Assembly (NCBI GenBank): GCA_963971535.1
Contig: OZ020587.1
Span: 158,947,328 to 159,011,327 of the forward strand
DNA length: 64,000 nt
Reading direction: 5' to 3'
Source: Notolepis coatsorum
Taxonomy: Eukaryota; Chordata; Actinopteri; Aulopiformes; Paralepididae
Numbering within the stretch: position 1 is the stretch's first letter; each line of letters begins with the position of its first letter. The position numbers and the translations under genes were made by a program. The notes beneath the pieces are model-generated. The model saw nothing but the letters and a program-made list of their open reading frames with translations, ran no database searches and was not told the DNA's origin. Shown one piece after another: positions 47,024-59,121 of the stretch.

Positions 47024-48098
47024 TAGAGATGTTCCGATACCATTTTTTCCTTTCCGATCCGATTCCGATACCTAAGCTTTGGGTATCGGCCGATACCGAT
47101 ACTTATCCGATACCAGTGCATACATAAAAAAAAAAAAACTATATTATATACATTTTTTATAAATATATTTTTTTTTTTTTTTTTTAACAAATACTGTTTT
47201 ATATATACTGTTTTTTAGTCATAACTAGAAAGTAATGGTATTTATTCAACAACAGGTGATTGTATAGATTTGTATTAGTATCATTAATCAATGAGTATGG
47301 GGCTTCAGCACTGCAGATATACCCTACTCCAATGATCCACACGGACATTATACGTTGCTGCACTCGCTACCCACTGGCTCTGCAGATATACCCTACTCAG
47401 TCTGTCTACAAGGCTCCGTTCAGTAGCAGTCGGATCTGTTTTGATTTTTGCACAATAAATATTCAACATTCTCTTTTGAGACTCGGCCTCAGACTCTTAT
47501 CATTTGGCACTAAAAGCTAAACATTGTCGCCGATATGGCTGTCCGCAACATGTCATTAATTGTGTACGCGACGTGCAATTGTGCAATGACGACGTTACCG
47601 TTAGCTAGCATGAGCTACCGGTATATGGGAAGACCATAGAAGACTGTAACGTTACTGGTGACATTGTGATTTAACTTGGAATACTCCTTTGCCAACTTGC
47701 TGTACTTTGCTTGCAGGTCTGCAGCCATTATTGCTGGATTATATGAATAGCCCCAACTTTAGCCAAGGTAATGTTAAAGCTAGCTTTCGGTTAGCCGTTC
47801 AATGCTAATAACACCAGCCACCAAGCGAACCCATGAGCTCGCCGTCAACACCGCTCTGTCGGGACGATGACATTTAAGAAAGTATCTGCTGTTAAAATGA
47901 CAAATGGCATTGACACTTTAATCGATTAAGCACACGTTTGTTTTATAATGCTTACTCAACAGACCACAGTGTTGTTGATAAATTACGTCATATGGTATCG
48001 GAGCGCAGCATTAGAGGGTACTCGCCGATACCGATACCAGCATTTTAGCCAGTATCGGCGGCTTTTCCGATACCAGTATCGGTATCGGAACAACTCTA
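47024..48098. mobile_element. hAT-like element, 1075 bp
   Basis: Ends TAGAGATGTTCCGATACC and the complement of TAGAGTTGTTCCGATACC, with an exact 8-bp duplication GTAACAAG (47016-47023, 48099-48106). Subterminal TATCGG repeats. No transposase recognised. Confidence 0.92.
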
Positions 48099-48480
48099 GT
48101 AACAAGTGATTAAACAGAATATATATAACGAAGCTACTGAGTAAATATGCTAATCAGATGTATGTACAGTATTATTATGTACAGTGATACGAGTATAGTG
48201 GTTCGTTTTTCAAAAAACAACAGGGCGTTTGAGGTGATGAAATCACTGCGCCCAGGCAGCAGTGGTTCGGCAAAAAAAAAATCAGAGTATATAGAAAACG
48301 AAAATGTCTAATTCTTTTTTTGTATTTCTCCATGTGGTAAATACACAGGTGACAACATGTTTACAGGAATGTTTTGGAGTTGTATTTGGAGTGTATTTCG
48401 TGACTAGGCTACACTGGCACACCTACTTCCAGTGAATGACGCTAAGCTAGGCTAACGGTGCAGCTGTTCCCTAAGCCTAA

Positions 48481-49026
48481 GGGCCCGTGTCCACAGATAG
48501 CGTTTTTTTCAAGGCGGACCGCTTTGAAGATCTAAAATATGCATGCCCAGAGCGTTTCCATAGCGTTTTCCCAGATAGCCCTTCATTGTCATGTCGTATA
48601 TCACTTGATTGTCCGACACCGCGACAATTAGCCTCTCATCTGCCATTTCTTGTGTATTTAGTTGGAATGATAGATAGAATAATTTGCAGTGTGTGTCGAT
48701 GTCGAAATAATTTGATGTAGCCTATACCGTTGAACTTGGACCTCAATCTGCTTGAGTCTCGCGACTCCCGCGGCTCCGCCACTTGCTCGATTTTGATTGG
48801 TCGGTCAAAAAAAGTGACCTTGATGAGCGGCGCTCCGCTCCAAAAGTTGAACTATTTTCAACTTGATGCGCTGGGAGCGCTCCGCCCAAAAATGCTAGCC
48901 GCCAAGAGCGCTAAAACGCGAGGCGCGCCACTGGGAAAAGGAGCGCGCTTGTCGCATCTTTAGCATAGAAATGAATGACAGAAAGGAGCTGACAACTCAT
49001 AAAAAGCTGGCTGTGGACACGGCCCC
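48481..49026. mobile_element. PIF/Harbinger-like element, 546 bp
   Basis: Ends GGGCCCGTGTCCACAG and the complement of GGGGCCGTGTCCACAG, with TAA on both sides (48478-48480, 49027-49029). It is inserted in a remnant of the palindromic family seen at 43372-43990. The small open frames inside have no known domain. Confidence 0.82.
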
Positions 49027-49148
49027 TAATGCTGCAGCACAGAGCAGAAAAGGGTCTGTATCTGCTCGTCTAACTCCAGGATAGATGGCAAATAAGCTTA
49101 TTTCCCAAAAACTTGGCGTGTTCCTTTAAAGGTGCTTAAATTTTTTTT

Positions 49149-49322
49149 TTTAATGTACTTTTTTTTTTTTTTGCGTTTTAGCGCTTTATTTCTACTGGGC
49201 AGTCCAGTAGAGAGAGACAGAGGAGGAATGGGAGACAGAGTGGGGGGAAGACATTCGGCAAATAACGACGGGTTCGGGAATCGAACCCGGGTCGGCCGTG
49301 TCGCCGACCACTGGGGCGCCCT
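49149..49322 (-). repeat. tRNA-derived SINE
   Basis: Minus strand: head with AGGGCGCCCCAGTGGTCGGC and B box GGTTCGATTCCCG, a body with CCCATTCCTCCTCTGTCTCT, then AATAAAGCGCTAAAACGC and poly(A). This matches the layout of a SINE family common in spiny-rayed fishes. The tRNA parent is not certain. Confidence 0.75.
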
Positions 49323-49512
49323 TTAAATGTACATTTAGTAATTTTGCTGAACGCTTTTATCCAAAGCGACTTACAAGTTCTGTATGACAAGTCATCAGGA
49401 AGGAAGGACACGACTCTATCAGCTGAGTAACAATGTTCATCAAACAGTGCTGAAACTTGGGTGCTGCAGTGTTGAGTGCAGAGTAGTAGAGACATGTTAG
49501 TATAGTAGGTAG
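49323..49512. repeat. Dispersed fish repeat (CTTTTATCCAAAGCGACTTA)
   Basis: Shares TTTTATCCAAAGCGACTTAC, AAGTTCTGTATGACAAGTCA and the GGGTGCTGCAGTG block with 36543-36790. No coding content. It adjoins the SINE on the left and the hAT-like element on the right. Confidence 0.6.
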
Positions 49513-50047
49513 TGGTGGTGGGGTAAAAAATCTATATGTAGTAGTATCGCGATACTTTGCGTGATGATACTGTATCGATACAGGGATGCCAAGTATCGAT
49601 ATTTAATTATTCATTAAAAGAATAAAAATTAAAAATTGTATAAGGAAGTTGCATTGTTCATTTCAATACCTGTACTAGTACAATAGTCCACACACACATG
49701 TGCATTCAGTTAAGTTGGAATATGACTGTAATACAAACAGTTCAGTTTGTCAGGTAGATGCAACACAGATTACAGTGTTGACATCTGTCTGCTTGAGAAA
49801 ATACAATGTTCTGCAATAAAAATGATTGAAGTGAGATGAACAGACTGAACTTTATTTTATTAGATAAAACATGTTGACAAAGTTTTACTTTGCAGTTGAA
49901 AAAAGGTAATACATCGCAATATATTGCAATATTAATATCGCAATACTCAGCATATCGCAATATATTTAGTATCGCAATACTATCATATCGTGACTCAAGT
50001 ATCGTGATAGTATCATATCGTGAGGCCTCTGGTGATTCCCACCCCTA
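49513..50047. mobile_element. hAT-like element, 535 bp
   Basis: The right end complements to TAGGGGTGGGAATCACC and the left end is TGGTGGTGGGGTAAA. An exact 8-bp duplication GTAGGTAG flanks it (49505-49512, 50048-50055). Subterminal TATCGCAATA and TATCGATA repeats. Confidence 0.8.
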
Positions 50048-50083
50048 GTAGGTAGTAATATAGACAAGGAAGATTATTTAGTG

Positions 50084-51424
50084 TGTAGCATCCTGAATAT
50101 TCGACTATTATTCAGAAGTGCTGACTTAACCTTTTATCTCCCCTTGGTGCACAAAGACATGTTAACCAGTTTCCCTTGATATTCTCCTGAACAATGACGC
50201 AGGTTTCTCCTTCTCTCACCGGCTGGAATATGGATTACAAACACTAACTGAATCATATTCACATTCACCCAGTTCGTCCTGTGGGACTAGTGGGCGGTGG
50301 CCAGCAGGGGGCGGCGGTGGCAGGCGGAGTGCAGGAGGAAGGCATCGAGAAGAAGCAAGTCACCTGAACGGAAGTGGAGAGAAACAGCCTCTTCTGCGTT
50401 GAACGTGAACCTGAGAGGACGTGTCGTTGAGGAGCCCCGTCGTGGAGCACACGGGTGAATGTAATTGGACCCGAGTATATTTCGTGTTATGATAGAAATG
50501 TAAGCGTTAGTAGCGCGTTGAACATCCGAACGGAACAACCCTAGTGATACAACGGGTTATCCTAGAAGTAAGCGGTATATTGAAGTGGCTAATGTTAACT
50601 GTATCCCCTCCAGCGAGGTACCCCTGGCAAGCGCCGCCTGAAGAGAGCTGGTGGTTAGAGGCACCGTGCGCTGGTTGCATGTTCGTTAGCAGGAGGTCCT
50701 TCTAAGACCCACAGAGTAGCTTCAGTTAAGGTAGCCTTCAGATTAGCACGCGCGCCAACTCAGCTCGCTCACCAGCAGCTTGTCAGCACCGGCGGCTCAG
50801 CAGACCAGCAGCAGGCTTCGGTTCGACGGAGCAGAGGACGCCGCCTCTCCAGCAGAGGTCGCCACACCACAGCATGCGTCTCCAACCTGCTACTGCCCCC
50901 CTGCACACCACAGCTTGCTAGCCCTTGTGACGAGAGCGTTCGACGCCATCTTAACACCCGAACGAGTGGTGGTGAGGGCGCGGCCGCCATCATGGCTAAG
51001 TACAGTGGCACTTCGGTGACCAATACCATATCGTACATTACACAGTGTGTCGCGGCCTACGGGCGAAGATAATGGTTGCTAACCACAGTGCATAAGGGTA
51101 CCCCACAAACATTTCATGCCGGCATTAGTTAGGACTTTTGTTTGGTAAAATGGGCCCACATTTTCATTTCATTTGAGTGTAATAACGTGTATGTTCATTC
51201 ATATTAATTTCCCATCCAGTTAACCCTTCCCCTCTTGGGGGTAACGTAACGCTGCCATATATGTAAAGCCTTAGAGAGGTATTATTATTGGTACTAGCCC
51301 AGACGTGGGTAATGAGTCAGTTACATTGGAGTCTGCAATATCTGGGTCTATTATCTTTGGGTCTGCAATATCTGAGTCTATATTATTTGGGTGTACAATA
51401 TCAGTTGTCTGCAAGGTATTGAGT
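50084..51424 (+). repeat. Truncated 5' LTR of the Ty3/Gypsy element
   Basis: Matches the first three quarters of the 3' LTR (56087-57402) and stops at GAGTTACAACTCG, where gag sequence follows at once. The main internal difference is about 30-40 extra bases around 50960-50998. The open frames inside both LTRs are identical coincidences, not genes. Confidence 0.92.
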
Positions 51425-51790
51425 TACAACTCGATCCCCGCTACTACGCGGGGATCGCCCCGCCGAGACGAAGAGGGCAGGCTGATCTGCTATGCCTGCA
51501 ATCAGCCGGGCCACATCAGCAGAGATTGCCCCCGCCCAGCCCGCGGACCACGCCCAGCCTCTGCTCCCACTCCCGGGGTACCGACCCGGACCACGAAGGG
51601 CGGTCGACGCCGTAGCAGCAGGAGCCGCTGACTCGGCCACGGAGGGCCCCGAGGCGCAGGAGGTGCACGGAGAGTGCTTCACGCTGGACGTCCAGATCGA
51701 CGGTGTCGAGACCCGCTGCCTCTTCGACACGGGTGCGGAGGTCACCACCATGGCGGAGAGCCACTTTCCGAAGACACTTCCCGCGGACGA
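51425..51790 (+). pseudogene. Gypsy gag remnant: zinc knuckle and start of protease
   Basis: Only the gag C-terminus remains: basic residues, then CYACNQPGHISRDC (C-x2-C-x4-H-x4-C), then a proline/arginine-rich tail ending near 51631. The protease begins in another frame (51640-51785) with CLFDTGAEVTTM, which contains the DTG catalytic triad. Frame changes between gag and protease and again near 51780 separate these pieces from pol; one may be a natural frameshift and the other a mutation. Capsid and matrix sequence are absent because of the 5' deletion. Confidence 0.85.
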
Positions 51791-54700
51791 AGCTGACCCC
51801 CGCCAACTGGATCACCCTCACCGCCGCCAACGGTTTGGAGATCCCAGTGGTGGGGTGCCTCTACGCCAAGGTGAAGTGCCTAGATATGACATTCACAGGG
51901 AAATGCATATTCATCGTGAAAGACGACCCCGCCCGAGGGCCCACCAGAGACGCCGTCCAGGGACTTCTGGGCATGAACGTGCTCGGCGGAGTGGAAGGCC
52001 TGTTCAAGGGGATCAAGGGGATGTGCCTGGCGAGTCGAAGCCGCGCCGACACTAGAAGCGTCGCCATTCGCCGTGTGGTCGCCGCCATGGCCCAAGAAGC
52101 CCGGGAGTGTACCGCCCCGGGGAAGATGGGGTATGTCAAAGTGGCCGGCAGGGAGCCAGTGGTCTTTCCCCCTTACAGCGAAGTGATTGTCTCGGGCCGC
52201 TGCGAGACGACGGCAGGGATGCGGCGTCCCGTGATGTTAGAGAGCACTCCGAGTGCCAACCTGCCCCCCGGACTACTGGTGGCGAACGTGGTGGCGTACG
52301 CCCGACAGGGAAGAGTGCCTGTGCGGGTGTTGAATCCGACCGACGCCGAGATTGTGCTCCGACCCCGGTCCAGACTGGCGGAGCTCCACTGCTCCCGTCA
52401 AGTACGGCCTAAGGAAAGGGTGACCGTGGAGGAAGTAGACGGAGGCGTCAGAGTGATGGCGATTGAGGCTCGAGACAGCCCGCCATCGACGGTGGCGGAC
52501 GGGAGGACCCGAGGGCTCGCCGTGCTTGTACAGGCGAACCTTCAGGATCTCACGCCAGCCCAAGTGAGCCGATTAAACCAGGTGTTGGAGAAACACAAGG
52601 CGGTGTTCTCCGTAGATGACGGGGACTACGGTTACACAACCACGGTCACTCACTACGTCCCCACCGGTGACGCACCCCCGGTCAAGCAACGGCACCGCCG
52701 AATACCGCCCCACGTTTTCCAAGAAGTAAAACGGCACGTACAAGACCTGGTGGACCAGGGCGTCCTAGTGGAGAGCTGCAGTCCGTGGGTGTCACCAGCC
52801 GTGATCGTCATAAAAAAGGACGGCTCTGTGCGGTTCTGCTGTGACTACCGCCGCCTAAATAACGTGACGCACCGGGATGCGTACCCCCTACCTCGCATCG
52901 AGGAGTCCCTAGACGCCTTGGGGCAGGCCAAGATCTTCTCCTCCCTCGATCTCACGCCCGGCTACTTCCAGGTGGCGGTGAAAGAAGAAGACCAAGAGAA
53001 GACGGCCGTCACGACGCCCTTCGGCCTCTATCAGTGGACCCGTATGCCCTTTGGGCTGTGCAACGCACCGGCGACGTTCCAGCGGTTGATGACCGCCGTG
53101 CTGGGGGACCTGGCCTTCGACGTCCTGCTTGTCTATCTAGACGACGTATTGGTGTTCGCCAGCGACTTCGAGAGTCACTGTCAAAAGTTGGACCTGGTGT
53201 TTGGACGCCTTCGGGAGCATGGGCTCAAACTCAAGCCCCGGAAGTGCTTCCTCCTGAAGACAGAAGTCAAATTCCTGGGACACATTGTCTCAGCGGCCGG
53301 CATACAGGTCGACACCGACAAAGTGAAGGCGCTAGAGGACTGGCCGGCGCCACGCTCTGCAAAGGAAGTGAGACAGGTAATCGGGTTCCTGTCCGACTAT
53401 CAGCGGTTCGTGCCCCGCTTCGCCTAGGTGGCCCAGCCACTGCATGCCCTGATGGGGAAAGAAAAGAAGGGGTTCACCAAAGGCCGGGCCGAGGCCTTCA
53501 AGTGGACTCTGCAGTGTCAAACAGCCTTTGACCATCTGCGGGAGTGCCTCTTGACGCCTCCGGTGCTGGCCTACCCCGACCTCCGGCTCCCCTTCATAGT
53601 GACCACGGACGGGAGTTACTTGGGACTGGGAGCAGTGTTGAGTCAGAAGCAAGAGGGTGTGGAGCGCGTCATTGCCTTTGCGAGCCGAGGTCTACGTGGG
53701 TCCGAAAGAAACGACCAAAACTACAGCGCGTTCAAACTAGAGCTCCTCGCCCTGAAGTGGGTGATCACCGAGAAGTTCAGGGACCTCTTGATGTACTCCC
53801 AATTCATTGTGATCACCGACCACAACCCGTTGAGTTACCTCGGCACGGCCAACCTGGGAGCAGTGGAGCAGCGTTGGAACGCTCAACTAGCGGAGTATGA
53901 CTTTGTGGTGCAGTACAAACCTGGTCGACTTAACCAGAACGCCGACGCCCTGTCTCGCATGCCGATGCGGTCGGAACCCGAAGTGGAAGACACCGAGAAA
54001 GACTTCCTAACGATACCCGCGACCGGCGCTCACACCCGTCAGGGTCCCCAGGAACGGACCGTCCCATTGTACGCCCCCGCACCAGTTGCCCGCGATGGCT
54101 ACGTCGTGGTCTCGGCGGAAGAAGTACGGGCCCTACTCGGCCCTGAGAGACCGACGGAGACGCGGAGAGTCCCGAGTGTCAGCGCACGACAGGTAGCGGC
54201 ACAGAAGGGGAACAGCGGGTATGACTGGGTGGAAATGCGGCAGCTTCAGGCGGACGACCTCGAGTTGGGACCGGTGTGGAGGGCGGTGACGCAGGGGATC
54301 CCTCCCACCAAAGAGCAGTTGAGAGAAGGGGACCCGAATCTCCGCAAGTTATACGGGCAGTGGGAGCGGTTCCGTCTGCACCAACAAGTATTGTTTTGGC
54401 GCGTCAGTGACCCCCGCGACGGGGAGGAGGTTCTCCAGCTGGTGGTGCCCACGGCCCTGCAACGGAGGATCTACGAGACCCAACACGAAGATGGGGGACA
54501 CTACGGGGGGCGAGGGACGGTGGATCTGATGAGGCGAAGTTACTATTGGATCGGAATGGCAGAAGAGGTGAAGAAATGGGTGCAGCAATGCAAGCGATGT
54601 GCATTGGCCCGTGATGTATTCCCTAAAGCCCAGGCTCAGATGACCTGCACCAATGTGACAGCACCCATGGAGGTCCTTGCCATGGACTTTACCGTGTTGG

Positions 54701-56049
54701 AGAGGTCGGCGGGTGGCTACGAGAACGTACTGGTGCTGACCGATATGTTCACCAGATTCACTATCGCCATACCGACCAAAGACCAGACTGCGAAGACCAC
54801 CGCCGCCGCCATCATCAAGTACTGGTTCGTGTATTACGGCTGCCCTGCCCGACTCCATGCCGATCAAGGGCGAAATTTCGAGTCCAGCGTCATTAAGGAA
54901 CTCTGTCGACTCTACGGGATTTCAAAGAGCCGCACCACGCCCTACCACCCCCAGGGGAATGGGCAATGCGAGAGGTTCAATCGGACAATGCATGACATGC
55001 TGCGTAGTCTGCCCGCAGACAAGAAGCGGAACTGGAAGGAACACCTACCCGAGTTGGTACTTACGTACAACTGCCACGTGCACTCCTCCACGGGATACTC
55101 CCCCTTCTACCTGTTCTTCGGGAGGGACGCTAGGATGCCCCGAGATGTCCTGGGTGGCAGAGACGTCATTGACGACGGGGCGGAGGACCTAGACGAGTGG
55201 GTCCAGGGTCACCACGAGCGACTGAAGGCCGCTGCAGAGGCCGCCGAGGCCACGGCGAAGCACGCGTCTCATCGACGCAAGAGGATTTATGACAGAAAGT
55301 CCAGAGGTGCACTCTTGAGGGCCGGGGACCGGGTCCTGATACGCGACCACCGAATCCGGGGCCGTAATAAGATACAGGACAAGTGGGAGCCCACGTCTTA
55401 TGTGGTGGTTAAGCAGAGCCACGAGGGGACGCCCGTGTTCACAGTCAGGCCTGAAGCAGGGGGTCCAGAAAGGACCGTACATAGAGACCAGCTCAAGACC
55501 TGTCCCTTCCCGGCCTCCGACCCGGACGTGAGGGTGAGGGCGCCTCGACAGACCCCTGCGGCACTGCGGAGCTCGTCCGAATCGGACATAGGAGATGCTT
55601 TTGATTACCGTCGGGAACCGCATCCTAGGGCGTGTAACCACCCCCAGCCCCTTCGGGACGCGACTGAGGTGGCAGCGGACGTGGAGACAGAGGTGGAGTC
55701 AACCCCCTCAGGAGAGGATGGGGAGGACGGCAGAGACAGGGACGAAGAGGAGGCCGCGGGCGGTCCACCGATGGCCCCGGAGGGCAAGGCTGTGGTCAAT
55801 GACCCGCCAACAGGCACTGAAGAATCCGACACGGAGTCGGAGGTGGGGGAAGTTGAACCAACCCGGCCCCAGAGGAGCACCAGAGGTCGGCTACCCGCTC
55901 GGTATCGCCAGGACTACGTGCTGAAGAGTGTGTTTGTTGAACAGTGTTTACAATTCATGAACGTGTGTGAAACTGTTGATCTAATGTGTGAAACTGTTGG
56001 TCTAAGGACCGTATTCATACATGCGTTAACCGGTGTTCCATTGAATTAA
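51703..56049 (+). pseudogene. Gypsy pol: protease end, RT, RNase H, integrase; one in-frame stop
   Basis: One continuous frame interrupted by TAG at 53425-53427. The real protein content starts near 51785 with the rest of the protease. RT motifs: KKDGSVRFCCDYRRLN, SSLDLTPGYFQV and LVYLDDVLVFA (YLDD box, near 53135). RNase H follows the stop, with [16 protein letters not shown] near 53600. Integrase: HH-CC zinc region (54480-54600, ending CKRCA), then DDE residues in [19 protein letters not shown] and [10 protein letters not shown]. The C-terminus is acidic with no chromodomain. The stop follows RFVPRFA where relatives have a sense codon before VAQPLHAL. All catalytic motifs seem intact. Confidence 0.95.
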
Positions 56050-56086
56050 CTTGCAGAAGACTTGGCAAGTTTAAAGTGGGGGGAAA

Positions 56087-57935
56087 TGTAGCATCCTGAA
56101 TATTCGACTATTATTCAGAAGTGCTGACTTAACCTTTTATCTCCCCTTGGTGCACAAAGACATGTTAACCAGTTTCCCTTGATATTCTCCTGAACAATGA
56201 CGCGGGTTTCTCCTTCTCTCACCGGCTGGAATATGGATTACAAACACTAACTGAATCATATTCACATTCACCCAGTTCGTCCTGTGGAACTAGTGGGCGG
56301 TGGCCAGCAGGGGGCGGCGGTGGCAGGCGGAGTGCAGGAGGAAGGCGTCGAGAAGAAGCAAGTCACCTGAACGGAAGTGGAGAGAAACAGCCTCTTCGGC
56401 GTTGAACGTGAACCTGAGAGGACGTGTCGTTGAGGAGCCCCGTCGTGGAGCACACAGGTGAATGTAATTGGACCCAAGTATATTTCGTGTTATGATAGAA
56501 ATGTAAGCGTTAGTAGCGCGTTGAACATCCGAACGGAACAACCCTAGTGATACAACGGGTTATCCTAGAAGTAAGCGGTATATTGAAGTGGCTAATGTTA
56601 ACAGTATCCCCTCCAGCGAGGTACCCCTGGCAAGCGCCGCCTGAAGAGAGCTGGTGGTTAGAGGCACCGTGCGCTGGTTGCATGTTCGTTAGCAGGAGGG
56701 CCTTCTAAGACCCACAGAGTAGCTTCAGTTAAGGTAGCCTTCAGATTAGCACGCGCGCCAACTCAGCTCGCTCACCAGCAGCTTGTCAGCACCGGCGGCT
56801 CAGCAGACCAGCAGCAGGCTTCGGTTCGACGGAGCAGAGGACGCCGCCTCTCCAGCAGAGGTCGCCACACCACAGCACGCGTCTCCAACCTGCTACTGCC
56901 CCCCTGCACACCACAGCTTGCTAGCCCTTGTGACGAGAGCGTTCGACGCCATCTTACCACCCGGACAAGTACAGTGGCACTTCGGTGAACAATACCATAT
57001 CGTACATTACACAGTGTGTCGCGGCCTACGGGCGAAGATAATGGTTGCTAACCACAGTGCATAGGGGTACCCCACAAACATTTCATGCCGGCATTAGTTA
57101 GGACTTTTGTTTGGTAAAGTGGGCCCACATTTTCATTTCATTTGAGTGTAATAACGTGTATGTTCATTCATATTAATTTCCCATCCAGTTAACCCTTCCC
57201 CTCTTGGGGGTAACGTAACGCTGCCATATATGTAAAGCCTTAGATAGGTATTATTATTGGTACTAGCCCAGACGTGGGTAATGAGTCAGTTACATTGGAG
57301 TCTGCAATATCTGGGTCTATTATCTTTGGGTCTGCAATATCTGAGTCTATATTATTTGGGTGTACAATATCAGTTGTCTGCAAGGTATTGAGTTACAACT
57401 CGAATAATAGGAGAACTACATTTCATTTGACCCATTGCTATTGAATATTTGTAACTGACCAGTCCTTAAATAACACTAAAGGATGTAGATGGGAGTCTTG
57501 TGTGCGTGTCAATTCCTGAGCCTTAACAATAACCCTTTTGGTGCGGGTAACGTTAATACATTTAACCCTTTCCTACCCACCTTCCCCTTTCAGCTATTAA
57601 GGTCTCTAGTGTAACTGAGGGAGGGTACTGCTTGCGGGAGGAACGAATCTACTTATTCATATATCAGTCACTAGGTGTGGGAGGGTTAACAGAGGTATTG
57701 GGGGAAGTGAGAGCGAGTTGGGGAGTACTGCTGACCGCCCCGGAGAGGCGAGGAAGACCAGAGTACCAGACCAGGTTGGTAAATCCCGGGCCCCATCCAC
57801 TCCCACTGCCGGCCTCCAGTTTGACGCTCCAGGCCCAAAGACGAGGGTGCAGTCAGACGGAGCTCTACTGTGTCCCGCTACCCAGTGGCTGTGCCCACCC
57901 GTTCCCACGAAGCAGGGATAATCCACCCTGCTACA
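56087..57935 (+). repeat. 3' LTR of the Ty3/Gypsy element, about 1849 bp
   Basis: Starts TGTAGCATCCTGAATATTCG right after the polypurine tract and ends AATCCACCCTGCTACA. The segment 57403-57935 has no counterpart in the 5' LTR, consistent with a deletion there. An ATATTCGACTATTATTCAG segment lies near the start. Confidence 0.85.
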
Positions 57936-58038
57936 AGTGGAAGACTGCATGATAGTAGAAGACAGTAAGAAGGATACATATATTTCTTCTCATTTCAGAT
58001 ATTGAAGAAGTGTGTTTGTAGTCGACGGCGACGCTTAC

Positions 58039-58118
58039 GTTTGTAGTTGCAGCTCGATCTCGATCTCCGTGGTGTTTGGAGAAATACCTGAAGTGCTCAA
58101 GATGATGTAAAATATAGC
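58039..58118 (-). CDS. itga6: itga6 exon: start of calf-2
   Basis: 80 bp encoding AIFYIILSTSGISPNTTEIE and on to IELQLQ plus two bases of a threonine codon. It corresponds to the VTFYLVLSTTE region of human alpha-6 and has one sequon (NTT). Acceptor AACCAG, donor GTAAGC at 58038. The following intron (46842-58038) is the one that received the Ty3/Gypsy provirus and several DNA elements. Confidence 0.95.
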
Positions 58119-58225
58119 CTGGTTGGGGAAAATAATACAGAAAGAAACATTAGAAATTCAAACTTACAACTTAATGGGACAATGACCACAATGAACAGCT
58201 GACACTTAAGCCAACACCCCCTCAC

Positions 58226-58312
58226 CTCTGAGTCTCTCTTGAATGGATTTCCCAGCTCACATTCCGCCTGAGAGCCGTTCTGATTGGCTATGCAGATGAT
58301 CTGTTTCTCTCT
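58226..58312 (-). CDS. itga6: itga6 exon: end of calf-1
   Basis: Phase-0 exon of 29 codons starting REKQIICIANQNGSQAECE and ending GNPFKRDSE, very close to the human sequence. It contains one N-glycosylation sequon (NGS) and two cysteines that form part of the calf-1 disulphide pattern. Acceptor CCCCCAG, donor GTGAGG at 58225. Only 107 bp of intron separate it from the next exon. Confidence 0.95.
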
Positions 58313-59121
58313 CTGGGGGAGGAGCACATTGTAATGATGATGTCACAACCAAACAACCTTTTTTTCATCCCGAATTATAGTCAGCAAGTTAAAGGTGCAC
58401 TCTGTGTGATTATTTTTGCTTAGTTTGGAATGGGGACTGCATGTGTAGATTCAACAGCCTACTACATATTACATGGTACAGGCCTTGCACAAAATATTTG
58501 TGTCTGTCTTCCAACATGGCTGCCTGTAACAATCGGTAACCACTTCAGAAGGAAAATACCTTGATTTCTGTGTAGCGGCAGAGGAGGTAAAACACTGGAA
58601 AAGCATGATATTACTGTTCCGTTGAGACCGGTTTACAAGATCTGGTGATAAAACACCACTTTCTAACATTTTTGTCGATATATAATAATAATATTGTGGG
58701 ATCACAAGAAAGGATGAAACGGGAGACGGTAGTCGAGTCTTTCCTTTACTTCCCAACATAAATTACATACATCAAAACAGAGTGCAGAGGCGTTTAACGT
58801 TACTACTTCAAAGTGACAGCAGCCAGCTGACAGCTGACAGGTGACCTAATATACGTCACCAAATACCCACACCGTTCCCAGAATCCCCAGGCTTAAAGGA
58901 GCATTCCTCTGCTCCTCAAGTCCAGTGAATGTCTGCACCAATTGTGCGTGATAAGTGTCACCACAATATAATAATAATATATTTCTCATAATCAACACAC
59001 ACGGCAACTGTCTCTTCCAACATAATGGAAAATAATTAAGGCTGAGACCACTTATCGATATATCGATAATTACACACACTTTAAACAAAATTAAATACTT
59101 TATACTATACTAAAATACTAG

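Larger units (their letters stand above)
50084..57935 (+). mobile_element. Ty3/Gypsy retrotransposon with truncated 5' end
   Basis: The provirus lies antisense in an itga6 intron. The LTR termini form TGTAGCA...TGCTACA, and the 4-bp target duplication is AGTG (50080-50083, 57936-57939). A GGGGGGAAA polypurine tract precedes the 3' LTR. A deletion has removed the end of the 5' LTR, the primer-binding site and most of gag. Pol is nearly complete. It belongs to the Metaviridae; clade not assigned. Confidence 0.93.

Noticed and set aside
50780-51038. Small ORFs duplicated at 50780 and 56783
   Set aside because: They lie in the two LTRs of the Ty3/Gypsy element and are identical only because the LTRs are.
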